Shown: piece after piece, positions 34,528 through 43,859 of the stretch
How positions within the stretch are numbered: position 1 is the stretch's first letter
How the letters are laid out: every line of letters starts with the position of its first letter
DNA from: Phycicoccus avicenniae
GTDB taxonomy: Bacteria; Actinomycetota; Actinomycetes; Actinomycetales; Dermatophilaceae
NCBI RefSeq assembly: GCF_018139485.1
Contig: NZ_JAGSNF010000003.1
Coordinates: 310,001 to 374,000, forward strand
DNA: 64,000 nucleotides
Direction of reading: 5' to 3'
Notes under the pieces: generated by a model
What the model was told of the DNA's origin: nothing
Database searches by the model: none
Seen by the model: the letters and a program-made list of their open reading frames with translations, nothing else
Program-made: the position numbers and the translations under genes

Positions 34528-36350
34528 GCGTGGCTCCCTTCGGGCTCGCGCACGCCTTGCGAGCGGGGCACGAACCTCCCTCGGCCGACGTACCGGGCGG
34601 CGGAGGCACCGAGCCGGTTCGGGTCCAGGCCCGACCACGGGTGGCCCTCGCGGAAGAACTTCCGCCGGGCGAGCAGTGTGAGCAGCGGGTGGGTGAACCA
34701 GAAGACGACGATGATGTCGATGACCGTCGTGAGGCCGAGCGTGAAGGCGAAGCCCCGCACGCTCGAGCTCGCGAGGACGTAGAGGACGAGCGCCGCGAGG
34801 ACGTTGACGGCGTCGGCGATGAGGATCGTCCGCTTGGCCCGGTCCCACGCCGTCTCGACGGCCGCCGCGAGGGACCTGCCGTCGCGCAGCTCGTCGCGGA
34901 TCCGCTCGAAGTACACGATGAACGAGTCGGCGGTGAACCCGATGGCGATGATGAGCCCGGTGATGCCGGCCATGTCGAGCCGGTAGTTCTCGGCCCACCC
35001 CAGGATCGTGATCGCGAGGTAGGTGAGCAGCGCCGCGACGACGATCGAGGCCACCGTGACGAAGCCGAGCACCCGGTACTGGAAGAGCGAGTACACGACG
35101 ACGAGCGCGAGGCCGATGAGCCCGGCGACGAACCCGTAGCGCAGCTGCTCGCTGCCGAGCGTCGGGCTGATGTCGACGCTCGACTGCTCCTGGAACGACA
35201 GCGGCAGGGCACCGAACTTCAGCTGGTCGGCGAGGGCCTGGGCACCGTCGAGCGTGAAGCCGCCGGTGATGCTCGCCTGCCCGTTCGGGATGGCCTCGTT
35301 GAACTGCGGCGCGACGATGACCCGCCCGTCGAGGACCGTGGCGAGCTGGTTCTGCGGCGGGGGCAGCGAGACCATCTGCCGGCTGATGTCGGCGTAGCGG
35401 TCGCTGCCCTCGCTGGAGAAGGACAGGGCGATCTCGACGTCGCTGGTGAGGACGCCCTGCTGGTTGGCGCGGTAGCCGGCCGTCGCGTCGTCGATGTCGG
35501 CACCGGAGACGACGACGGGGCCGAGGATGTACTTGCCGAGGTCGTCGCCGCACGTGACGAGCGGCTGGGTCGGGTCGGCGGCCTCGGTCGGGATCGCGTC
35601 GGGGTTCGTGCAGTCGAGCTCGTCGAACTGCTGCTGCAGCTCGGGGGTGACCCACTCCAGCGACGTCGCGTCCTGCGGCTCGCCGGTCCCGCTCGTGGCG
35701 TCGGGGCTCGGGGTGGCCTCGTCGGAGCCGGACGGGCTCGGGGTGGCCTCGTCGGAGCCGGAGGGGGTCGGGGACTCCGCGGTGAGGACCTCGTTGAGGG
35801 CGCTGTTGCTCGTCGCGGACGGCTCGGGCGTCAGGGACGCCTCGGCGTCCCCGCTTTCGGCGTCCCCGCCCTCGGAGGCCGACGAGGAGGCGCTCGGCGA
35901 CGGGCTCGCACCCGGCTCGCCGCCCTCGCTCGGGGACGGGGTCGGGACGGGCACCCCGCTCGCGACCTGGAGCACGGGGCGGAACTGCATCTGCGAGGAG
36001 CGGCTGATCGCGTCCCGCACCTCCTGGGTGGGGATCTCCGGGATGCTCACGACGATGTTGCGGTCACCCTGGGTCGTCACCTCGGCGCCGGACACCCCGC
36101 CCGCGTCGACGCGCTGGACGATGATGTCGCGCGCCTGGTTCAGCTGCTCGGTCGTGACGTCCTGGCCCTCGCTCGTCTGGGGCTCGAGGATGATCTGCGT
36201 CCCGCCCTCGAGGTCGAGGCCGAGCTTGGGGGTGGGCTCGCCGCTCCCCCAGACGATCGACCCGCCGAGCAGGCCGCCGAGCACGACGGTCAGGACGGTG
36301 ATGCCGATGAGCGCCCGGCGGGCCAGGGTCTTCGGGGTGGCGGAGGCCAT
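34524..36350 (-). CDS. secD: Protein translocase subunit SecD, with Ser/Pro-rich insert
   Basis: RND-type partner of SecF, 608 residues. N-terminal helix (about 12-35), LGLDLEGGTQIILEP, a large extracytoplasmic P1 region and a C-terminal membrane domain with IIAIGFTADSFIVYFERIRDEL. Between about residues 112 and 225 the P1 region holds a low-complexity Ser/Pro/Glu/Ala insert with two copies of SGSDEATPSP encoded by a 27-bp identical repeat. Such inserts vary between actinobacterial species. The ATG overlaps the yajC stop by one base (TGATG). Confidence 0.94.
   Translation of the reverse strand: MASATPKTLARRALIGITVLTVVLGGLLGGSIVWGSGEPTPKLGLDLEGGTQIILEPQTSEGQDVTTEQLNQARDIIVQRVDAGGVSGAEVTTQGDRNIVVSIPEIPTQEVRDAISRSSQMQFRPVLQVASGVPVPTPSPSEGGEPGASPSPSASSSASEGGDAESGDAEASLTPEPSATSNSALNEVLTAESPTPSGSDEATPSPSGSDEATPSPDATSGTGEPQDATSLEWVTPELQQQFDELDCTNPDAIPTEAADPTQPLVTCGDDLGKYILGPVVVSGADIDDATAGYRANQQGVLTSDVEIALSFSSEGSDRYADISRQMVSLPPPQNQLATVLDGRVIVAPQFNEAIPNGQASITGGFTLDGAQALADQLKFGALPLSFQEQSSVDISPTLGSEQLRYGFVAGLIGLALVVVYSLFQYRVLGFVTVASIVVAALLTYLAITILGWAENYRLDMAGITGLIIAIGFTADSFIVYFERIRDELRDGRSLAAAVETAWDRAKRTILIADAVNVLAALVLYVLASSSVRGFAFTLGLTTVIDIIVVFWFTHPLLTLLARRKFFREGHPWSGLDPNRLGASAARYVGRGRFVPRSQGVREPEGSHA
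35704..35760 (-). repeat. In-frame 30-bp tandem repeat in secD
   Basis: Two identical 27-bp units, 35704-35730 and 35734-35760, at a 30-bp period, encode the repeated SGSDEATPSP segment. Length variation here would keep the frame. Confidence 0.85.
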
Positions 36351-36628
36351 CAGGCCGCCTCTCCGGTGCGCATGCCGATCGCGCGCCGGTCGAACCGCAC
36401 GGTGACGCCCTCGGCCACGGTGAGCGTGACGACCCCGTCGTCGACGGCGGCGATCGTCCCGTAGAGCCCGGAGGTGGTGACGACCTCGTCACCGACCGAC
36501 AGCGAGTCCTGGAGGGCCTGCACCTGCTTGGTCCGCTGCCGCTGGGTGAAGAACATCCAGACGATCAGGAGGAACGGGAGTCCCAGGAGCAGGACGTAGG
36601 CAAGGCCGGAGCCGGAGCCGTCAGACAT
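36350..36628 (-). CDS. yajC: Preprotein translocase subunit YajC
   Basis: Small accessory of SecDF, 92 residues. One transmembrane segment (LAYVLLLGLPFLLIVWMFF, about residues 9-27) and a cytoplasmic domain with LQDSLSVGDEVVTTSGLYGTI in two adjoining blocks. The ATG at 36628 is preferred over an in-frame GTG 18 nt upstream because AAGGA lies between them at ribosome-binding distance. It heads the yajC-secD-secF-apt-relA row. Confidence 0.93.
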   Translation of the reverse strand: MSDGSGSGLAYVLLLGLPFLLIVWMFFTQRQRTKQVQALQDSLSVGDEVVTTSGLYGTIAAVDDGVVTLTVAEGVTVRFDRRAIGMRTGEAA

Positions 36629-36773
36629 CGCAGAAAGGTCCTTCACGGAAACGGGTCGCCCGGGTCACCGGGCAGCGGATCGGCCCGGACGCGCCCGGGC
36701 CGAGGGCCCACTCTAGGCGAGAGCCGGACACCTCACCAACGAAGCAGGTGCGCCCGGAGTGCCGCGGCGGCCC

Positions 36774-37892
36774 TCAGCCCAGCCGCCCCGGTCCTCCGTC
36801 GTCGATCGGCAGCACGGCCTGGGCCGGGGCGTCCACCGGCGGGGTGAGACCGAGGTGCTGCCAGGCCCGGGGGCTCGCCGCCCGGCCGCGCGGGGTGCGC
36901 ACCATGAAGCCCTCGCGCACGAGGTAGGGCTCGGCGACGGTCTCGACGGTGTCGCTCTCCTCGCCCACGGCGACCGCGAGCGTCGACACGCCGACGGGCC
37001 CGCCGCCGAACCGCCGGCACAGCGCCTCGAGGACGGCGCGGTCGAGCCGGTCCAGGCCGGCGGTGTCGACGTCGAAGAGGGCGAGGGCCTCGCGGGCGGC
37101 GTGCCGGTCGACGACCCCCTCGCCGTGCACCTGGGCCCAGTCGCGGACCCGTCGGAGCAGCCGGTTCGCGATCCGCGGGGTGCCCCGGGAGCGGCCCGCG
37201 ATCTCGGCGACGCCCGGGTCGTCGGCCTCCACGTCGAGCAGCGCGGCCGACCGGCGCAGGATCGTCACGAGGTCGTCGGTGGCGTAGAAGTCGAGGTGCC
37301 CGGTGAACCCGAACCGGTCCCGCAGCGGGGCGGGGAGGAGCCCGGCGCGGGTCGTGGCGCCGACGACGGTGAACGGGGGCAGCTCGAGGGGGATGGCCGT
37401 GGCGCCCGGCCCCTTCCCGACGACGACGTCGACGCGGAAGTCCTCCATCGCGAGGTAGAGCATCTCCTCCGCGGCCCGGCTCATCCGGTGGATCTCGTCG
37501 AGGAAGAGCACCTCGCCCTCGTCGAGGCTGGACAGGACGGCCGCGAGGTCCCCGGCGTGCTGGATCGCCGGGCCGGACGTCACCCGGATCGGGCGCTCGA
37601 GCTCGGCGGCGACGATCATCGCGAGCGTCGTCTTGCCGAGACCGGGCGGCCCGGAGAGCAGGACGTGGTCCGGCGGGCTGCCGCGGCGGCGCGCCGCCTC
37701 GAGGACGAGGCCGAGCTGGTCGCGCACCCGCGGCTGGCCGGGGAAGTCGGCGAGCCGGCGGGGACGCAGCGCGGCCTCGACGACCCGCTCGTCCTCGCCG
37801 CCCTCGGCGTCGACGACCCGGGCGGTGGCGTCCCACGACCCGTCCGCCTCGTGCACCTCGGACCGGAACCCGCTCGCGTCGCCGGCCGTCAT
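36774..37892 (-). CDS. ruvB: Holliday junction branch-migration helicase RuvB
   Basis: AAA+ motor of the RuvAB complex, 372 residues. Walker [10 protein letters not shown] near residue 82, Walker B LFLDEIHR near 130, sensor 1 GATTRAG, arginine finger region DRFG, and the C-terminal winged helix ([16 protein letters not shown]). An N-terminal extension of about 40 residues and a short Pro/Gly tail are present. The ATG overlaps the ruvA stop (ATGA). Likely SOS-controlled through the LexA box ahead of ruvC. Confidence 0.97.
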   Translation of the reverse strand: MTAGDASGFRSEVHEADGSWDATARVVDAEGGEDERVVEAALRPRRLADFPGQPRVRDQLGLVLEAARRRGSPPDHVLLSGPPGLGKTTLAMIVAAELERPIRVTSGPAIQHAGDLAAVLSSLDEGEVLFLDEIHRMSRAAEEMLYLAMEDFRVDVVVGKGPGATAIPLELPPFTVVGATTRAGLLPAPLRDRFGFTGHLDFYATDDLVTILRRSAALLDVEADDPGVAEIAGRSRGTPRIANRLLRRVRDWAQVHGEGVVDRHAAREALALFDVDTAGLDRLDRAVLEALCRRFGGGPVGVSTLAVAVGEESDTVETVAEPYLVREGFMVRTPRGRAASPRAWQHLGLTPPVDAPAQAVLPIDDGGPGRLG

Positions 37893-38497
37893 CGGCGCAG
37901 CCCCCGCAGCGCGAGACGCAGGTAGGTCGCGACGTCGGCGTCGGCCGGGGCGTCGCCGGCGACCCCGTCGACGGCGTCACCGGCCTGCTTGGCGGTGTAG
38001 CCCAGCCCGACGAGGGCCTCCGTGACCTGCTCGCGCCAGGGCTCGGCCGAGGACGAGGGGGGCGGGGTCCCGGCGCCGGCGACGGGTGTCCCGTGGATCG
38101 CCGCCACCTTGTCCTTGAGCTCGAGGACGAGCCGCTGCGCCGACTTGGCCCCGATCCCGGGGATCGTCGTGAGGGCCTTGGTGTCGCCCCGGGTCAGGGC
38201 GGCGGCGAGCTCGTCCGGACCCATGACCGAGAGCATCGCGAGGGCGAGCCGGGGACCGACGCCCGAGACCGTCTGCACCGTCTCGAACATGTCCCGCTCC
38301 GAGGTCGCGGCGAAGCCGTAGAGGGTGAGCGAGTCCTCGCGCACGACGAGGCTCGTCGCCAGGGCGGCCTCCTGCCCCCGGTGGCAGGTCGTCGCGGTGG
38401 CGGGGGTCGTGTGCACGAGCATCCCGACGCCCCCGACCACGACGACGACGTGGTCGAGGCCGACGTGCTCGACCACCCCGCGCACCGAGGCGATCAC
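37889..38497 (-). CDS. ruvA: Holliday junction binding protein RuvA
   Basis: Tetrameric junction-binding subunit, 202 residues. OB-fold N-terminus ([23 protein letters not shown] in two blocks), helix-hairpin-helix pair [14 protein letters not shown] and [19 protein letters not shown], and a C-terminal RuvB-binding domain ([13 protein letters not shown]). The GTG start at 38497 overlaps the ruvC stop (GTGA). Confidence 0.96.
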   Translation of the reverse strand: MIASVRGVVEHVGLDHVVVVVGGVGMLVHTTPATATTCHRGQEAALATSLVVREDSLTLYGFAATSERDMFETVQTVSGVGPRLALAMLSVMGPDELAAALTRGDTKALTTIPGIGAKSAQRLVLELKDKVAAIHGTPVAGAGTPPPSSSAEPWREQVTEALVGLGYTAKQAGDAVDGVAGDAPADADVATYLRLALRGLRR

Positions 38498-39006
38498 GAG
38501 CGGGCCCCGTCCGCGAGGGCAGCGAGGCGGCTCGTCTGCGCCCCGCGCCAGGCGTGGCAGACGGCGAGGGCGAGGGCGTCGGCGGCGTCGGCGGGCCGGG
38601 GCGCCTCGTCGAGCCCGAGGATCCGGGCGACCATGGCGCCGACCTGGGCCTTCTCGGCGCGGCCGCTGCCGGTGACCGCCGCCTTCACCTCGGTCGGGGT
38701 GTGGAAGACCGCGGGGGTCCCCCGGCGCGCGGCCACGAGGAGGGCGACGGCGGTCGCGTGGGCGGTCGACATCACCGAGCGCACGTTGACGTCGGCGAAG
38801 ACCCGCTCGACGGCGACCACGTCCGGGCGGTACCGCTCGACCCACCGCTCGATCTCGCGCTCGAGGTAGAGCAACCGGTCCCCCGGCTCTGCCGCGACGG
38901 GGGTGCGCACGACGCCGACGGCGACGAGCGAGGCCCGCCCGGGGCGACCGTCGACGACGCCGAGACCGCAGCGGGTGAGACCGGGGTCGACACCGAGGAC
39001 GCGCAC
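38494..39006 (-). CDS. ruvC: Crossover junction endodeoxyribonuclease RuvC
   Basis: Resolves Holliday junctions. 170 residues. Catalytic acidic residues: D in [12 protein letters not shown] near residue 7, E in [11 protein letters not shown] near 66, and the C-terminal [12 protein letters not shown] pair. The GTG at 39006 is chosen because AGGAG lies 7 nt upstream and the protein then begins in the canonical way; the frame is open further upstream but would run through the LexA box. First gene of ruvCAB. Confidence 0.96.
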   Translation of the reverse strand: MRVLGVDPGLTRCGLGVVDGRPGRASLVAVGVVRTPVAAEPGDRLLYLEREIERWVERYRPDVVAVERVFADVNVRSVMSTAHATAVALLVAARRGTPAVFHTPTEVKAAVTGSGRAEKAQVGAMVARILGLDEAPRPADAADALALAVCHAWRGAQTSRLAALADGARS

Positions 39007-39027
39007 GGGAGACTCCTGGGATCCGGT

Positions 39028-39043
39028 TAGAACACGTGTTCGG
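39028..39043 (-). promoter_or_regulatory. LexA (SOS) box upstream of ruvCAB
   Basis: On the minus strand the sequence is CCGAACACGTGTTCTA, containing the perfect dyad GAAC-ACGT-GTTC (39030-39041), which matches the actinobacterial SOS consensus CGAAC-N4-GTTCG with one outer mismatch. It is centred 30 nt before the ruvC GTG. Predicted LexA repression, relieved by DNA damage. Confidence 0.8.
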
Positions 39044-39097
39044 GACCCAACGTACGGCAGCGGCCGGGGCGGGTCGCCGTGCGACACGCCCGCCGGG

Positions 39098-39853
39098 TCA
39101 GTCCTCGTCGAGCTCGGCGAGGACGTCGTCGGGGACGTCGCCGTTGGCGAAGACGTCCTGGACGTCGTCGGAGTCCTCGAGAGCCTCGACGACGCGGATC
39201 ATCTTCCGGGCGCCGTCGGCGTCCAGCGGCACCTGGAGGTTCGGGACCCACGACGCCTCGGCGGAGTCGTAGTCGACGCCGGCCTCCTGGAGCGCGGAGC
39301 GCACGGCGACGAAGTCGGTGGCCTCGCTGACGATCTGCCACGCGTCGCCGTGGTCGTTGATCTCCTCGGCGCCGGCCTCGAGGACGATCTCGAGGAGCTC
39401 GTCCTCGGACTTCTCCGACTTCGGCACCATGACGACGCCGCGACGGTCGAAGACGTAGGACACCGACCCCGGGTCGGCGAGCTGCCCGCCGTTGCGGGTG
39501 AGCGCGGTGCGCACCTCGGCGGCGGCCCGGTTGCGGTTGTCGGTGAGGCACTCGATGAGGACGGCGACCCCGCCGGGGGCGTAGCCCTCGTACGTGATGT
39601 TCTCCCAGTCCGAGCCGCCTGCGGTCGCCCCGGACCCGCGCTTGACGGCGTTGTCGATGTTCGTGTTCGGCACCGACGACTTCTTGGCCTTCTGGATGGC
39701 GTCGTAGAGCGTCGGGTTGCCCGCGGGGTCGCCGCCGCCGGTGCGGGCGGCGACCTCGATGTTCTTGATGAGCTTGGCGAAGAGCTTGCCGCGCTTGGCG
39801 TCGATCGCCGCCTTCTTGTGCTTGGTGGTCGCCCACTTTGAGTGGCCGCTCAT
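39098..39853 (-). CDS. yebC: YebC/PmpR-family protein (TACO1-like)
   Basis: A 251-residue YebC-family protein. The N-terminus [20 protein letters not shown] and [20 protein letters not shown] are diagnostic. Members have been described as DNA-binding regulators and, more recently, as translation factors that relieve ribosome stalling; which applies here is not shown. Position next to ruvC is typical. The ATG overlaps the pdxT stop (ATGA), so it is co-expressed with pdxT. Confidence 0.95.
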   Translation of the reverse strand: MSGHSKWATTKHKKAAIDAKRGKLFAKLIKNIEVAARTGGGDPAGNPTLYDAIQKAKKSSVPNTNIDNAVKRGSGATAGGSDWENITYEGYAPGGVAVLIECLTDNRNRAAAEVRTALTRNGGQLADPGSVSYVFDRRGVVMVPKSEKSEDELLEIVLEAGAEEINDHGDAWQIVSEATDFVAVRSALQEAGVDYDSAEASWVPNLQVPLDADGARKMIRVVEALEDSDDVQDVFANGDVPDDVLAELDED

Positions 39854-40470
39854 GAACGCTCCCTCAGACTCTGTCTCACGATGTCGACGAACAGCTGGTG
39901 GACCCGGTGGTCGCCGGTCACCTCCGGGTGGAAGGCGGTGACGAGCAGGTCACGCTGCCGCGCGGCGACGATCCTACCCGCGGCCGGTCCGTGCTCCACG
40001 CGGGCGAGGACCTCGACGGACTCCCCCACCTCCTCGACCCACGGGGCGCGGATGAACACCGCCCGGACCGGCTCGCCACCCACCTCGCGGATGTGGAGGT
40101 CCTCCTCGAAGGAGTCGACCTGCCGCCCGAAGGCGTTGCGCCGGACGAGGACGTCCATCCCGCCGAGCGTCTGCTGCCCCGCCGCGCCGTCGGCGAGCCG
40201 GTCGGCGAGGAGGATCATCCCGGCGCACGAGCCGTAGACCGGCATGCCGGCCGCGATCCGGTCCCGGATCGGCTGGTGCAGGTCGAAGGCCCGCAGCAGC
40301 TTGTCGATCGTCGTCGACTCCCCGCCCGGCAGGACCATCGCGTCGACGGCCTCGACCTCGGCCGGGCGCCGGACCGTGACCGCCCGGCCGCCCCCGCGCT
40401 CCAGGGCGGCGACGTGCTCGCGGACGTCGCCCTGGACGGCGAGGACTCCGACGGTCGGGGTGGTGGTCAC
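39850..40470 (-). CDS. pdxT: Pyridoxal 5'-phosphate synthase glutaminase subunit PdxT
   Basis: Class I glutaminase that feeds ammonia to PdxS for PLP synthesis. 206 residues. Nucleophile Cys in [11 protein letters not shown] near residue 83, His/Glu of the triad in FHPEVTGD near 182, and PGGESTT near 50. GTG at 40470 lies 7 nt after a TAGAGT hexamer without a Shine-Dalgarno sequence. pdxS is separate (42312-43214), on the same strand but across two genes of opposite orientation. Confidence 0.95.
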   Translation of the reverse strand: MTTTPTVGVLAVQGDVREHVAALERGGGRAVTVRRPAEVEAVDAMVLPGGESTTIDKLLRAFDLHQPIRDRIAAGMPVYGSCAGMILLADRLADGAAGQQTLGGMDVLVRRNAFGRQVDSFEEDLHIREVGGEPVRAVFIRAPWVEEVGESVEVLARVEHGPAAGRIVAARQRDLLVTAFHPEVTGDHRVHQLFVDIVRQSLRERS

Positions 40471-40477
40471 GGACGCG

Positions 40478-40502
40478 ACTCTACGGGCGGCCCGGCTAGC
40501 CT
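40478..40502. promoter_or_regulatory. Face-to-face leaderless promoters of pdxT and the GNAT gene
   Basis: Minus-strand TAGAGT (40478-40483) ends 7 nt before the pdxT GTG. Plus-strand TAGCCT (40497-40502) ends 7 nt before the GNAT GTG. The two start codons are only 39 nt apart, so the promoters must overlap and probably exclude each other. Confidence 0.5.
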
Positions 40503-40509
40503 GGCGCCC

Positions 40510-41034
40510 GTGGGTGACGGGGTGGAGGTGCGGGAGCGGCGGGCCCAGGACCTCCCGCTCCTCGCCCGGGTGCTCGCCGAGCAGCAGCCGCGCTCGCACT
40601 ACCCCCTGCGCTGGCCCCTGCCGTTCCCCGTCGAGGAGTTCCTCGTCCGTCCCGGCGAGCTCGGGGCGTGGGTGGCGACGCGGGGCGACGAGGTCGTCGG
40701 GCACGCCTCGGTGCTCGAGCCGTCCCCGGGCCCGGAGACCGACGGGTGGGAGCGCGGGACCGGGCTGCCCGCGGACCGGCTCGCCGTCCTCGCGGTCCTC
40801 TTCGTCGCCACCGCGGTCCGCGGCCGCGGGGTCGGCGGGCGGCTCATGGACACGGTGACCGACCGGTGCCGCGAGCTCGGCCGGATGCCGGTCCTGGACG
40901 TCGTCCGGACCCACACCGACGCCTCGGAGGTGTACCGGGCGCGCGGGTGGCAGGTCGTCGGAGAGGCGCGACCGGTGTGGCTGCCCGAGGACCAGGACCC
41001 GGTCCTGCTCATGGCGCTGCCGCCCGCGGGCTGA
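40510..41034 (+). CDS. GNAT-family N-acetyltransferase
   Basis: A 174-residue acetyltransferase with the acetyl-CoA motif A as [18 protein letters not shown] (about residues 100-117) and the C-terminal [13 protein letters not shown] block typical of the fold. The substrate is not evident; candidates are small-molecule amines or protein N-termini. The GTG at 40510 is used because upstream sequence holds the promoter hexamer and no ribosome-binding site. It precedes kynU by 20 nt on the same strand but kynU has its own -10 hexamer. Confidence 0.85.
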   Translation: MGDGVEVRERRAQDLPLLARVLAEQQPRSHYPLRWPLPFPVEEFLVRPGELGAWVATRGDEVVGHASVLEPSPGPETDGWERGTGLPADRLAVLAVLFVATAVRGRGVGGRLMDTVTDRCRELGRMPVLDVVRTHTDASEVYRARGWQVVGEARPVWLPEDQDPVLLMALPPAG

Positions 41035-41041
41035 CTGTCGG

Positions 41042-41047
41042 TAGGTT
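41042..41047 (+). promoter_or_regulatory. Candidate -10 box of kynU (leaderless)
   Basis: TAGGTT ends 7 nt before the kynU ATG at 41055. No ribosome-binding site is present. Confidence 0.5.
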
Positions 41048-41054
41048 CCGTCCC

Positions 41055-42293
41055 ATGACGTCAGCGCTGCCGGACCGTGCCCGAGACCTCGACGCCGCCC
41101 ACGCCGCGACCGACCTGCGGGGCCGGTTCCGGCTCCCCGCGGGCGTCACCTACCTCGACGGCAACTCGCTCGGCGCACTTCCGGTGGGCGTCGCGGAGGC
41201 GGTGTCCGACGTCGTCCAGCGGCAGTGGGGCGGACAGCTCGTCGCGAGCTGGAACGACGAGGGCTGGTGGGAGGCGCCGACCCGGGTCGGTGACCGCATC
41301 GGCGCCCTCGTCGGCGCCGGCGAGGGTCAGGTCGTGTGCACCGACTCCACGACCGTGAACCTCTACAAGGCCGTCGTCGCGGCAGCGCGGATGCGGCCGG
41401 GCCGCTCGGTCGTGCTCACCGACCCCGACTCCTTCCCGACCGACCTGTACGTCACCGAGGCCGCCGCCCGCGACGCCGGGCTGCGGGTCGAGCGGGTCTC
41501 CCCCGCCGACGCCGTCGCCCGGGTGCGGGAGGTCGGCGACGACCTCGTCCTCGCCTCCTACAGCTCGGTCGACTACCGGACCGGCGAGCTGTGGGACCTC
41601 CCGGCGCTGACCCGCGCGGCGCACGACGTCGGCGGGCTCGTCTGCTGGGACCTGTGCCACTCCGCGGGCGTGCTCGAGGTGGGCCTCGACGAGCACGCCG
41701 TCGACCTCGCCGTCGGCTGCGGCTACAAGTACCTCAACGGCGGGCCGGGCGGGCCGGCGTTCCTCTACGTCGCGCGGCGCCACCAGGACGACTTCGACCA
41801 GCCCCTCGCCGGCTGGAACGGCCACGCCACGCCCTTCGCGATGGCCCCGGACTTCGCCCCCGCCCCCGGGGTGTCCCGCGGACGGGTGGGCACGCCGCCG
41901 CTGCTGTCGATGCTCGCCCTCGAGGCGGCCCTGCGCGCCTACGACGGGGTGGCGGTCGCGGACCTTCGGGCCCGGTCGCTCTCCCTCACCGGGTTCTTCC
42001 TCGAGTGCCTCGACGCCCTCGTCCCCGAGGTGTCGGTCGCCACGCCGCGCGAGGCCGACCGGCGCGGCTCGCAGGTGAGCCTGCGCCATCCGGAGGCGTA
42101 CGGCGTCGTCCGGGCGCTCATCGCCCGTGGCGTCGTCGGTGACTTCCGGGAGCCCGACATCGTCCGGCTCGGGTTCTCGCCGATGTACCTCACCCACGGC
42201 GACGTGCTGCGGGCGGCCGAGCAGCTGCGCGCGGTCCTCGACGCCGAGGAGCACCGCCGGCCCGAGCACGCGACCCGCACGACCGTCACCTGA
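41055..42293 (+). CDS. kynU: Kynureninase
   Basis: PLP enzyme that cleaves kynurenine to anthranilate and alanine (tryptophan catabolism). 412 residues. [12 protein letters not shown] near residue 30 and [17 protein letters not shown] near 61 are signature regions. The Asp that contacts PLP is in CWDLCHSAG, and the Schiff-base lysine is in [15 protein letters not shown] near 225. No tryptophan dioxygenase or kynurenine formamidase is in the window, so the rest of the pathway would be elsewhere. It ends 18 nt from the convergent pdxS. Confidence 0.92.
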   Translation: MTSALPDRARDLDAAHAATDLRGRFRLPAGVTYLDGNSLGALPVGVAEAVSDVVQRQWGGQLVASWNDEGWWEAPTRVGDRIGALVGAGEGQVVCTDSTTVNLYKAVVAAARMRPGRSVVLTDPDSFPTDLYVTEAAARDAGLRVERVSPADAVARVREVGDDLVLASYSSVDYRTGELWDLPALTRAAHDVGGLVCWDLCHSAGVLEVGLDEHAVDLAVGCGYKYLNGGPGGPAFLYVARRHQDDFDQPLAGWNGHATPFAMAPDFAPAPGVSRGRVGTPPLLSMLALEAALRAYDGVAVADLRARSLSLTGFFLECLDALVPEVSVATPREADRRGSQVSLRHPEAYGVVRALIARGVVGDFREPDIVRLGFSPMYLTHGDVLRAAEQLRAVLDAEEHRRPEHATRTTVT

Positions 42294-42311
42294 CGGGCGG
42301 CCGCCCGGGCG

Positions 42312-43214
<903 letters not shown>

Positions 43215-43220
43215 GCCGCG

Positions 43221-43226
43221 ATTGTA
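43221..43226 (-). promoter_or_regulatory. -10 box of pdxS (leaderless)
   Basis: TACAAT on the minus strand ends 6 nt before the pdxS ATG. Its match to the consensus TATAAT is the strongest of this set. Confidence 0.55.
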
Positions 43227-43259
43227 GGACCGCGGGGCGGGCGCCTCCGACCGGCCCGG

Positions 43260-43859
43260 TCAGCGGACGAGGGCCTCGGGCAGGTCGTCGTCGAAGTCCA
43301 CCCGGCGCGGCAGGTCCGCATGTCCCGCGAGCCGGAACCAGCGCACGACCCGCTTGCCGCGGACCCGGGTCACCTCGCGGACCGCCGCGTTGTGGAACCG
43401 GCGGGCCATCCGGGCCCGCAGCGCGCTCGCGGCGATCCGGTCGAGGGCGTCGTCGACGAGCCCGTCGCCGCGACCGCGCAGCTCGGCGACGACGGGCGGG
43501 GTGAGGGTGAGCCCGAGCACCTCGGTGAGGGTCCCCTCGGTGTCCTCGCGGTCGCCGAAGTGCTGTCCGTCGAGGAGGTCGTCCTCGTGGGGGAGCTCCG
43601 TCGTGCGCTCGAGCGAGGCCGTCGCCGCGTCGGCGAGGAGGAGGGCCGTCGCCGGGTCGAGGGTGCCGCTGTTCGCGAGCTCGAGGGTCGCCTCGGCCCG
43701 CCGCACGAGCTGGGCGTCGAGCGCCGACATCGAGCCCTCGACCTTGGCGTGCAGGCGGTCGAGCCGCGCGGCGCTGTAGGACAGGTACCAGGCGACCCCG
43801 ATGAGGACGATGACCACGAGGGTCACCGTCTGCAGGACGTCGACGCCGGACTCGCTCAT
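43260..43859 (-). CDS. LemA-like membrane protein of unknown function
   Basis: A 199-residue protein. A single N-terminal transmembrane segment (VLQTVTLVVIVLIGVAWYL, about residues 8-26) is followed by a helical segment resembling LemA proteins (RLDRLHAKVEGSMSALDAQL, RRAEATLELA). The rest is a charged domain without recognisable motifs. The ATG overlaps the pimA stop (ATGA), so it belongs to the PIM/phosphoinositide operon. In mycobacteria this position holds a membrane protein with a Nudix domain (Rv2609c); no Nudix box is present here. Function unknown. Confidence 0.8.
   Translation of the reverse strand: MSESGVDVLQTVTLVVIVLIGVAWYLSYSAARLDRLHAKVEGSMSALDAQLVRRAEATLELANSGTLDPATALLLADAATASLERTTELPHEDDLLDGQHFGDREDTEGTLTEVLGLTLTPPVVAELRGRGDGLVDDALDRIAASALRARMARRFHNAAVREVTRVRGKRVVRWFRLAGHADLPRRVDFDDDLPEALVR

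Noticed and set aside
35704-35760. Possible short CRISPR-like repeat pair
   Set aside because: Two in-frame repeats with a 3-bp spacer inside secD; no unique spacers and no cas genes.
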